64,000 bases of DNA. It comes from Bradyrhizobium sp. 141 (GTDB lineage Bacteria > Pseudomonadota > Alphaproteobacteria > Rhizobiales > Xanthobacteraceae). A program made the position numbers and the translations under genes. Position 1 is the stretch's first letter; each line of letters opens with the position of its first letter. Positions 31,905 to 38,814 of this stretch are shown one piece after another. The notes below the pieces were generated by a model. That model was not told the DNA's origin, made no database searches, and was given only the letters and a program-made list of their open reading frames with translations. The DNA lies in contig NZ_JADPKR010000045.1 in assembly GCF_023074055.1 (NCBI RefSeq), positions 124,001-188,000 of the forward strand. Direction: 5' to 3'.

Positions 31905-32714
31905 TCAGTCGAGGCCGATCAGGCGCGCGGTGATCGGCGACGACGGATCCTTCAGTCCGTCGATCACGGTAAAATGGTTCAGCCCGGGATCGACGACGAG
32001 GCGGGTCGGCACGTCGAAACCGGTCCAGATATTGGCCATCAGATCCGACTGGCGAATGAATTCAGGCCGCTCGCCGCCACCGACCCAGGCCGTCACCGGC
32101 GAATGTCCGCGCGGCAGGTGCAGCGCCGCGCTTTCGAGCGTCGCCTCTTCCATCGTCATGCCGAGCGTCTCGTTCATCCGGGTCTTCAGCAGCGGACGAA
32201 GGTCGTGCAGGCCGCTAATCGAGAGCGTGCCCGCGATACGGTTGAAGACGGCAGGCTCGAGCCGGCTGTCGTCGCACAGCATGCGCGTGACGAGGTGGCC
32301 GCCGGCGGAATGGCCGGCAAGCCGGATCAACCCTGCGACGAGCGAAGCCGCCTTGGCGATCGCGGCAGTGATCTCGGCGGTGATGTCGGAGATGCGTGCG
32401 ACCGGTGTCAGCGTGTAGCTCGGCAACGCCACCGTCCAGCCGTGGTGGCGCGCACCTTCGGCGAGATCGGTCCATGTCGACTTGTCAAACCGCATCCAGT
32501 AGCCGCCATGCACGAAGACGACGAGACCCTTGCTGTCGCCGTCGGGCAGGATCAGGTCGAGCTTCTGGCGCTCGCCCGCGCCATAGGCGATGTCGGCGCG
32601 AAAGTTCTTCAGCCCGGCACGATACGCCGCGGCTCGCTCCGCCCACAGCCCTGGCATCTTGTCCGAGCCGGCGATATGGGCCGAATTGGCATAAGCATCA
32701 TCCCAATCGCGCAT
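31905..32714 (-). CDS. Kynurenine formamidase-like alpha/beta hydrolase
   Basis: A 269-residue alpha/beta hydrolase with VFVHGGYWMRFD (oxyanion HGGYW, about 65-76), the nucleophile elbow AGHSAGGHL (about 130-138), and an acid and His in VVDPGLNHFTVIDG (about 245-258). The HGGYW form resembles animal-type arylformamidase rather than the bacterial KynB metal enzyme. As first gene of an operon with kynA and kynU it should convert N-formylkynurenine to kynurenine. ATG at 32714 follows GGGAGT. A TTTAAGCTTAAA palindrome lies 75 bp upstream. Confidence 0.85.
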   Translation of the reverse strand: MRDWDDAYANSAHIAGSDKMPGLWAERAAAYRAGLKNFRADIAYGAGERQKLDLILPDGDSKGLVVFVHGGYWMRFDKSTWTDLAEGARHHGWTVALPSYTLTPVARISDITAEITAAIAKAASLVAGLIRLAGHSAGGHLVTRMLCDDSRLEPAVFNRIAGTLSISGLHDLRPLLKTRMNETLGMTMEEATLESAALHLPRGHSPVTAWVGGGERPEFIRQSDLMANIWTGFDVPTRLVVDPGLNHFTVIDGLKDPSSPITARLIGLD

Positions 32715-32788
32715 TGTGACTCCCGAGGACTCGTCCAGCGAACCGGCCGCCAGTCTGCCACCGGTCACTGCCGCATCCTAGTCTCTAT

Positions 32789-32800
32789 TTTAAGCTTAAA
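32789..32800. promoter_or_regulatory. AT palindrome upstream of the kyn operon, candidate operator
   Basis: TTTAAGCTTAAA is a perfect 12-bp palindrome in a very AT-rich patch 75-86 bp before the first kyn gene. In GC-rich DNA such a run is conspicuous and suits an Lrp/AsnC-type (KynR-like) or other dimeric regulator. No regulator gene is adjacent. Confidence 0.5.
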
Positions 32801-32828
32801 GGATTTGCGAGCGCTCCAGCCATGGTGC

Positions 32829-32912
32829 CGTAGGGTGGGCAAAGCGGAGCGTGCCCACCAGTTCGTTCGCGAGAGAAGGAAGACGGTGGGCACGGCGCGA
32901 ACGGAGCGACGG
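32829..32912. repeat. Dispersed inverted repeat with GTGGGCA/TGCCCAC arms
   Basis: CGTAGGGTGGGCAAAGCGGA is followed by GCGTGCCCACCA and, 30 bp on, GACGGTGGGCACGG. The GGTGGGCA and TGCCCACC arms can form alternative hairpins. Elements with the opening GTAGGGTGGGCAAAGCG are known as dispersed intergenic repeats in rhizobia. It fills the gap between the kyn operon and the M20 gene. Confidence 0.6.
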
Positions 32913-34190
32913 CTACGCCTTCTCCACTCCGCACCATTCCGCGATGAACAGCGCCATCGCCTTGGTCGTTTTCTTCAGCGATTCCAGCTCGACATATTCG
33001 TTGAAGCCGTGCATCTCGCCGCCGCTGGCGCCGAAGCACAGGCTCGGGATACCGTGGTTGAGGCCATAAAAGCGAGTGTCGGTGAGCGCGGTGAAGACGA
33101 GGTCCTCGACCGCGCCGCCATAGACCTTGTCGAACGCTCTGCCAAACGCAGCCTCCGGCGCGGCGGCGTCGGTCAGTTCATAGCCTTCCGACAGGAAGCC
33201 CGACCATTCGATCTCCGGCGGATTGTTGACGAGGAAGCGGTGGTTGCGCGCCGCGGCAGCGACGCAGGCCGTGATCTCCTTCTGGTGATCGGCGATCGAC
33301 CACCCCGGCAGAACCGCGATCCGGCAATCGACATCGCACCAGGCCGGCACGCTGGAGGCCCAGTCGCCGCCCTTGATGATGCCGGGGTTGAAGTTGATGG
33401 GGTGATTCAACGTCTTGAAGTGCCGATCGGCCTTGGCACGCTCGTTCCACTCGACCTCGAGCTTTTGCAGCGCCTGTATCAGGTGATAGGCGGCCATGAT
33501 CGCATTCGCCCCGGAGCCGGCAAAGGCAACATGGGTCGGATGGCCCTTCACGCGCAGGCGAAACCAGATCACGCCGACCTGCGAGCGCACCATCTTGCCG
33601 CCGGTCGGCTCCGGAATGAAGCAGGCGTCCGCGCGATAGCCGCGCTGAAGCGTCGAGAGCGCACCGACGCCGGTGCTCTCCTCCTCGATCACGGACTGGA
33701 AGTGGATCCGTGCCGTCGGCCTGAAGCCTGCGGCCTTGATTGCATCGAGCGCATAGAGCGCGCCGATCGTGCCCGACTTCATGTCGCAGGCGCCGCGGCC
33801 GAACATCTTGCCGTCCTTGATGACGGGCGAGAACGGCGGCGTGTCCCACAGTTCCAGGGGACCAGCGGGCACCACATCGCAGTGCCCCTGAAGGATCAGC
33901 GATTTGCCGCCGTTGGTTTGCGGACGGTAGGTGCCCACCACCGAGCGTGCTTTGGAGAAATCATGCTCGATCGGGCCGAAGCCGCGCAGGTCCCTGAGGT
34001 CGTCGACGTCGATGTGCCAGTCGTCGACCTCATAGCCACGCTCGCGCAGGAGGTCGCCGATCATGTCCTGACACGGCCCCTCCGCCCCGCGGGTCGAAGG
34101 GATCGCGACGAAATCGCGTGTGGTGGCAAGCTGGGCTTCGAAGCCGGCATCGACGGCGTCGAGAATCCTCTGCTGCGTTTCGGCATTCAT
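32913..34190 (-). CDS. M20 family metallopeptidase, ArgE/DapE-type deacylase
   Basis: A 425-residue di-zinc amidohydrolase. Metal and catalytic residues are visible in LQGHCDVVP (His, Asp), GRGACDMKSG (bridging Asp), EEEST (general base and ligand), IPEPTGG (Glu) and GGEMHGFNEYV (C-terminal His). Members deacylate N-acyl amino acids or peptides; the residues do not tell which. ATG at 34190 has GGAG upstream; the frame extends further to 34361 without similarity. It may be a stand-alone gene next to the kyn operon. Confidence 0.9.
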   Translation of the reverse strand: MNAETQQRILDAVDAGFEAQLATTRDFVAIPSTRGAEGPCQDMIGDLLRERGYEVDDWHIDVDDLRDLRGFGPIEHDFSKARSVVGTYRPQTNGGKSLILQGHCDVVPAGPLELWDTPPFSPVIKDGKMFGRGACDMKSGTIGALYALDAIKAAGFRPTARIHFQSVIEEESTGVGALSTLQRGYRADACFIPEPTGGKMVRSQVGVIWFRLRVKGHPTHVAFAGSGANAIMAAYHLIQALQKLEVEWNERAKADRHFKTLNHPINFNPGIIKGGDWASSVPAWCDVDCRIAVLPGWSIADHQKEITACVAAAARNHRFLVNNPPEIEWSGFLSEGYELTDAAAPEAAFGRAFDKVYGGAVEDLVFTALTDTRFYGLNHGIPSLCFGASGGEMHGFNEYVELESLKKTTKAMALFIAEWCGVEKA

Positions 34191-34243
34191 CAGGCAACTC
34201 CAGGCATTCCAATGGTCCCAAGGAGTGCGCAAACTAACCGATT

Positions 34244-34969
34244 TCAGCCGTTCGGGTACTCCACAAAATAAGCATCCCGCAATGCATCTTCGAGCAGCCG
34301 GCCCTCGGAATAGCCATTCAACGTCGCAGGGCGCGTGACGCCGTCGAGCAGGCGCGGGCACGGTTCCGGCGCGCCGATCACGGTGCGGACCGGGATGCGC
34401 TCGGCATAGATCGGCAACGCATAGTCCTCGTCGTCGTCAGCGACGCCCTTGGCGCGGACCTTGGCCGAAGCTTCCTCGATCTCCATGGCGATGAAGGACG
34501 TCGCCTTGATCTCCTGCGTGTTGCTCGCTCGCAGGCCGGCGGTGCGATCCGGGAAGAAGCGGTCGACCATCGCGATCACCGCGCGCTCCTTCTCCTCGGG
34601 ATCGGTGACGAGGTAGGCGGTGCCGAACGCCATCACCGCGCGGTAGTCGGCGGAGTGATTGAAGCCGCAGCGCGCCAGCACGAGGCTGTCGAGATGGGCG
34701 ACCGTGAGACACGCGCGCTCGCCCTTGGTCTGATTGCGCAGCATCCGGCTTGCGCTCGAGCCGTGCCAGTAGAGCTTGGTGCCCTCGCGCCAGAAGAAGG
34801 TCGGCGTGCAATAAGGCTGGCCGTCAATCACGTAGGAGACGTGGCAGAGCATCGAGGAATCCAGGATGCGATGAACCGTATCGTGATCATAGAAGCCGCG
34901 ATCGTGCCGGCGCTTCACCTGGTTGCGCGCCGATGTCGGATAGGAACTTGAGGTCTCGGTCTGGCTCAC
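34244..34969 (-). CDS. Pyridoxamine 5'-phosphate oxidase family (flavin split-barrel) protein
   Basis: A 241-residue FMN split-barrel protein, NimA/PNPOx-like. Characteristic segments are MLCHVSYVIDGQPYCTPTFF (about 40-59), LYWHGSSASRML (about 66-77) and YRAVMAFGTAYLV (about 109-121). Such proteins bind FMN or heme and reduce or detoxify small compounds. The start is GTG at 34969. It is divergent from a MocR regulator across a 74-bp spacer, a common arrangement in which the regulator controls its neighbour and senses PLP or a related amine. Confidence 0.85.
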   Translation of the reverse strand: MSQTETSSSYPTSARNQVKRRHDRGFYDHDTVHRILDSSMLCHVSYVIDGQPYCTPTFFWREGTKLYWHGSSASRMLRNQTKGERACLTVAHLDSLVLARCGFNHSADYRAVMAFGTAYLVTDPEEKERAVIAMVDRFFPDRTAGLRASNTQEIKATSFIAMEIEEASAKVRAKGVADDDEDYALPIYAERIPVRTVIGAPEPCPRLLDGVTRPATLNGYSEGRLLEDALRDAYFVEYPNG

Positions 34970-35043
34970 GGCCGCTCCTGCTCGGATTGGAGGATCTGGA
35001 AGCAGTTGTAGCGGCGCATTTGGTCTGCGATAGTTCCAATTCC

Positions 35044-36516
35044 ATGCGAAAAATTCCGACCAATTCGCTCCCCTCCGCGGCCAAGATCGAGCTGCCGCTC
35101 GACCTCGCCGGCCCGCACGTCACGCCAGGCGCCTCCGCCGCGCACCGGCTCTATCAGGCGCTGTGCGAGATGATCGTCTCGGGACTCGTCAAGCCCGGCG
35201 AGGCGCTGCCGCCGTCACGCACGCTGGCCAGGCAGACCGGCTTTCGGCGCAACGCCGTCGTCACCGCCTATGAGCGCCTGATCGCCGATGGCTTTGCCGA
35301 GGCCACCGTCGGCTCCGGAACGTTCGTCGCCGCGCGCATCCCCGCGCGCGCGGCCGAACCGAACAAGCCCCGGGCGGCTGTCGAAACGCCCGGGCAAGGA
35401 GCGTTCGCGCTCGGCTGCACGCATGTCGACGAACGCGCGGTGCAGCGATTCCGCGCCTTCGTCGGCCGCCGCATGCGCGCCTTCGGCGCCGAGCACCTTC
35501 ACTATGGCGATCCGCGCGGCAGCCGCGAGCTGCGCGCGGCAATCGCCGATCATCTGTTGTCGGCGCGCGGGCTGCGCTGCGATCCCGGTCAGATCATGCT
35601 GACTTCAGGCACCCTGCACGCGCTGCGCATCGTGTTGAGCGCGATCCTCAAAGCGGGCGACCAGGTCTGGTGCGAGGACCCCGGCTATCCCGCCGCGCGC
35701 AAGACTATCGCGCATTGCGGCTACCGCGCCGTGCCCGTCCCCGTCGACGAGCACGGCATGCGGATCGCCAAGGGCCGCGCCGCGGCGCCGTCTGCGCGTG
35801 CAGCCTATGTCACGCCGTCGCACCAGTTTCCGCTGGGCGTGCAGATGTCGATGCCGCGGCGGCTTGAGCTTCTGGACTGGGCAAAGCAGGCCGGCGCTTT
35901 CGTGCTGGAGGACGACTACGACAGCGAGTTTCGCTATGACGGCGCACCGCTGATGTCGCTCGCCGGCATCGACCGTCTCCAGCGCGTGATCTATCTCGGC
36001 ACGTTCGCCAAGACACTATTTCCAGGCCTGCGCATCGGCTATTGCGCCCTGCCCGAACGCCTGATCGGGGACGTGACGGCTGCGCGCGCAGCGCTCGACC
36101 GCTTCCCCGGCACGCTGATGGAAGGCGCAGTGGCCGACATGCTCAACTCGGGCGCGTTCGCCGCAAACCTCAAGCGCGTGCGAAAGCTCTATCGCGAGGC
36201 ACGCGATGTGCTCGCCGAAACGCTGGAAGCCGCATCCGATGGCGCGCTATCGGTGCCAGTGCCGTCACAAGGCCTGCATCTCGTCGCCCGGTTCGATCCC
36301 GCGGTCGAACTTCCGGTCGCAGCAGAGGCCAAGCAGGCCGCCGGCGCGGAGGGCTGGCTATTGGCCGACACCTATTCGCGCGCGCGCCCTCTGCCCGGCT
36401 TCGTGCTGGGATTTTCCGGCCACGCGGTTCCACAGCTCGTGGCCTCTGCCGAACGGCTCGCGCGGGAATCGAAGTCAGCCTTGCGCTTGAAAAGCAGGTC
36501 GGTTCGGCGGGCATAA
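35044..36516 (+). CDS. MocR/PdxR-type regulator (GntR HTH fused to aminotransferase domain)
   Basis: A 490-residue fusion. Residues about 30-100 form a GntR winged HTH (AAHRLYQALCEMIVSGLVKP, then LPPSRTLARQTGFRRNAVVT) and residues about 120-480 a class I aminotransferase fold with the PLP Lys in YLGTFAKTLFPGLRIGYC (about 318-335). MocR proteins use PLP as ligand rather than for catalysis. Inverted TTGGA/TCCAA elements (34986-34991 and 35035-35040) flank the divergent promoter and could be its operator. The target is probably the flavin split-barrel gene. Confidence 0.9.
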   Translation: MRKIPTNSLPSAAKIELPLDLAGPHVTPGASAAHRLYQALCEMIVSGLVKPGEALPPSRTLARQTGFRRNAVVTAYERLIADGFAEATVGSGTFVAARIPARAAEPNKPRAAVETPGQGAFALGCTHVDERAVQRFRAFVGRRMRAFGAEHLHYGDPRGSRELRAAIADHLLSARGLRCDPGQIMLTSGTLHALRIVLSAILKAGDQVWCEDPGYPAARKTIAHCGYRAVPVPVDEHGMRIAKGRAAAPSARAAYVTPSHQFPLGVQMSMPRRLELLDWAKQAGAFVLEDDYDSEFRYDGAPLMSLAGIDRLQRVIYLGTFAKTLFPGLRIGYCALPERLIGDVTAARAALDRFPGTLMEGAVADMLNSGAFAANLKRVRKLYREARDVLAETLEAASDGALSVPVPSQGLHLVARFDPAVELPVAAEAKQAAGAEGWLLADTYSRARPLPGFVLGFSGHAVPQLVASAERLARESKSALRLKSRSVRRA

Positions 36517-36580
36517 GCAAGCTTCGCTATCAGAATCGCTGACCGCTCCCTACATTGCGTCAGCGATTCCGGGAGCCTTC

Positions 36581-36829
36581 ATGATGTCACTCCGCCACGC
36601 GACCTGCCTCTCGCTCCTGATCTCCATCGCGCTTGCCGCGGCGGCGAATGCCGCCACGGTCGGACGCGAGCAGGACATCGTGGATCTGAAGCTCGGCCAG
36701 CGCGTGCTGGTGGATGACGGAACCTGCCCTGCCGGCCAGGTCAAGGAAGTGCGCGGCGCAAAGATGACCGACAAGGGCGTCTCGCGCACGAGCTCCTGCG
36801 TGGCGCGGCACGGCCCGAAAACAAAATGA
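36581..36829 (+). CDS. Small exported hypothetical protein
   Basis: An 82-residue protein with a signal peptide (HATCLSLLISIALAAAANAA) and a 57-residue mature part containing two Cys (about 50 and 73) that may form a disulfide. It looks like a short beta-strand domain (LGQRVLVDDGTCPAGQVKEV). GGGAG lies eight bases before ATG. The family is not recognised. It converges with another small exported protein gene. Confidence 0.72.
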   Translation: MMSLRHATCLSLLISIALAAAANAATVGREQDIVDLKLGQRVLVDDGTCPAGQVKEVRGAKMTDKGVSRTSSCVARHGPKTK

Positions 36830-36841
36830 TGGCCTGAGAAG

Positions 36842-37204
36842 CTACTTCGCCGGATCGAACATGCACTGCAGGGTTGGCTTGGCGATCTTGGTGAAGGTCG
36901 GGCCGATCTCGCCCTGCTTGGAAGCCGGAACCCAGTCGGTCTCGATGGTGGGCACGCCGGTCTCGCTGATGCCGCGCAACAGCGCTTCGCGCAGGTCGCG
37001 GTCCTCGACGGCCGCCGCGGCGTGATCGTGCAGGCAGCCGCAGACTGCCTCCGGGTGCTCCCAGCGGCCGATCATGCGCGGCGCGCACTGGCGCACGAAC
37101 TCGCTGCGGGGATCCGGTAACCTGGTGGGCGCGCGCACCTGCGCCTGAGCGGCATTGATCGTCAGAACAAACACGAACGCAGCGGCGTAAAATCGAACGG
37201 TCAT
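36842..37204 (-). CDS. Small exported hypothetical protein
   Basis: A 120-residue exported protein. The leader is MTVRFYAAAFVFVLTINAAQA, and the mature part carries four Cys (in RQCAPRM, AVCGCLHD and LQCMFDP) that look like two disulfides. The helical EDRDLREALLRGISETG lies between them. No function is recognised. ATG at 37204 gives the correct leader; the frame extends further upstream without it. The next gene on the same strand starts 200 bp upstream and is also exported. Confidence 0.72.
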   Translation of the reverse strand: MTVRFYAAAFVFVLTINAAQAQVRAPTRLPDPRSEFVRQCAPRMIGRWEHPEAVCGCLHDHAAAAVEDRDLREALLRGISETGVPTIETDWVPASKQGEIGPTFTKIAKPTLQCMFDPAK

Positions 37205-37238
37205 GACGGCCTTTATAGGCTGATTTTCTTGTTGTCGA

Positions 37239-37403
37239 TCAGAAGCGCGCGGCAACCACGATCGGCTGCGACGCCGTGACGATGACCGGCGAACCGCTGT
37301 ACTGGAAGGTGCCGACACCGGGCAGATTGCCGTCCGGCGAACCCGCGAACGAGGAGCCGGCAACCACGAAAGCGAAAGCAAGGATGAAGCTGAGCGCGCG
37401 CAT
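37239..37403 (-). CDS. Very small exported peptide
   Basis: A 54-residue product with a clean signal peptide (MRALSFILAFAFVVAGSSFA) and a mature peptide of about 34 residues rich in Gly, Ser, Val (GTFQYSGSPVIVTASQPIVV). ATG at 37403 follows GGAGA. I do not recognise the family, but the leader and ribosome site make coding likely. It shares direction with the exported protein at 36842-37204. Confidence 0.65.
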   Translation of the reverse strand: MRALSFILAFAFVVAGSSFAGSPDGNLPGVGTFQYSGSPVIVTASQPIVVAARF

Positions 37404-37517
37404 GGTCTTGTCTCCGAATTCCGTGGCCGGCGGTGCGCCGTTCGTCGTTGTGAAGCTGATAACCATGGGCGGTTTCGCGCGTGATGCGCCCAAAGCGCAA
37501 AATGGTTTCATCTCCGT

Positions 37518-37558
37518 GAGAATTGTTTCGTCCGGTCCGAGACGACGACACAATTCTC
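37518..37558. repeat. Interrupted inverted repeat
   Basis: GAGAATTGT and ACAATTCTC form perfect 9-bp arms around a 23-bp centre. They lie 115-155 bp upstream of the 54-residue exported peptide gene, so a regulator site is possible. A role as a hairpin in RNA is the alternative. Confidence 0.5.
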
Positions 37559-37583
37559 GGAAACTCCCAATCATTTCAGTCTA

Positions 37584-38011
37584 GTGGCGCCGGAGCTCAA
37601 GGTGGCCTGCCAAGTTCCGGCTCCGGTGTGTGAACACATCCGACGCAGCCGCCGTCATGCTCCCGCCTCACCCGCTTCACACGCATTTTACGTTTTCCTG
37701 CGAATGGAGCGGCAAACGAAGGCTGGTCCTGTCGAACCGGGGGCACGTCGGCTGCGACCCAAGCCATCGAAACCTGGACGCCCGGATCACCGGGCGCGCT
37801 CACTTGAGGGATGGCCATTATGGTGGCGCAAGATCGCGCAACGCCGCGCGAGGCGGACCAACGGACGGACGGCGGAGATCAACGACCCCGTCGCGTCGCC
37901 TCAGCCGGCGCAATGTCACTGCAGTCGGGCCGCGGCTTTGAGGCCGCGCCGCAGGCATTCGTGCGGCTGACCGGCTCGCATCTTGTCAAACCGCAGGCCA
38001 GCCGCGCCTTT
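37584..38011. other. Stretch with no convincing gene
   Basis: Several overlapping open frames exist on both strands here, but none has a ribosome site with a plausible protein sequence; most are Arg/Pro-rich shadows of GC-biased DNA. No repeat or RNA gene was recognised. It may be decayed DNA. Confidence 0.5.
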
Positions 38012-38070
38012 GTCCCTGAGTGAACGCAAGCGCGTCACTGTGTGAAACGCAAAAGCGTCACTGGGTGAAG
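38012..38070. repeat. Triplicated 22-23 bp tandem repeat at the creA 3' end
   Basis: On the minus strand the unit TTCACCCAGTGACGCTTTTG recurs as TTCACACAGTGACGCGCTTG and then partly as TTCACTCAGGGAC, each followed by CG. The first unit contains the last codons and stop of creA, so the repeats seem to be duplicated copies of the gene end lying just past the stop. Confidence 0.75.
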
Positions 38071-38606
38071 AACTCGCCGCACTTCTGGACGTTTGCGTCC
38101 GCCGGTCCCCACGGCATGACCGGCACGGTCGAGGTCGAGTTCTTCGGCGAGCCCTCGATCAGCCTGTCCGAATAGACCATGTAGACCAGCACGTTGCGCT
38201 TGGTGTCGCAGCCGCGCACGATCTGCATCTTCTTGAAGAACAGCGAGCGGCGCTGGCGGAACATGTCGTCGCCCTGCTCCATCTTGTTCTTGAACTTGAT
38301 CGGGCCGACCTGGCGGCAGGCCAGCGAGATGTCCGAGACCTCCTCGGCAAGGCCGAGCCAGCCCTTGAAGCCGCCCTTCTCCGGCACCGTGAAATGACAG
38401 GCGACGCCCTCGACTTCAGGATCGTCGAGGCCATAGGTCGCGAGCTTGTCGTTCGGGCTCATCCATTTGAACACGGTGGAGCGGCGGAAGATCAGATCGG
38501 GCTCGTCGGCAGCCCAGGCGGACGCCGCCGGCACAGTCAGGGCCAGGAGGAATAAGACGAGGCCTTTCAAGCGGATGCCGGCAAGACCAGGGAAACGAGA
38601 TGACAT
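38058..38606 (-). CDS. creA: CreA family protein
   Basis: A 182-residue periplasmic protein of the CreA family, whose function is unknown. The signal peptide (LKGLVLFLLALTVPAASAWA) precedes FKWMSPNDKLATYGLDDPEV, GVACHFTVPEKGGFKGWLGL and FKKMQIVRGCDTKRNVLVYM, all diagnostic of CreA. The length is normal. ATG at 38606 follows GGAGAAC; a start six codons earlier is possible. Its 3' end is the first unit of a tandem repeat. Confidence 0.93.
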   Translation of the reverse strand: MSSRFPGLAGIRLKGLVLFLLALTVPAASAWAADEPDLIFRRSTVFKWMSPNDKLATYGLDDPEVEGVACHFTVPEKGGFKGWLGLAEEVSDISLACRQVGPIKFKNKMEQGDDMFRQRRSLFFKKMQIVRGCDTKRNVLVYMVYSDRLIEGSPKNSTSTVPVMPWGPADANVQKCGEFFTQ

Positions 38607-38814
38607 GAAGTTCTCCGGTAACAAGTCCCCGCAATGTAGGAACGCGTCAGCCCGACAGGAAGACGACAGGCAGCCAGAGGCGGCCGCCGTTTACCCCTCT
38701 GTGAGGCTTTTTTGTTACGTCTTGGACAAAAGTCGCTGATGGCAGAACCACCCTGGTGGTGAACGCGTATCCCCTTTGCGAGACTAACGTCTGATTTGGA
38801 TTGTGGATTCGAGG

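Noticed and set aside
31488..34271. 927-codon plus-strand frame opposite kyn and M20 genes
   Set aside because: No ribosome site or motif, and it spans repeats and several real genes.
37630..37941. Open frames in the gene-poor stretch
   Set aside because: No ribosome sites, Arg/Pro-rich translations and no motifs.
38012..38070. Possible CRISPR repeats
   Set aside because: Units are directly adjacent with no spacers and include the creA stop; no cas genes.
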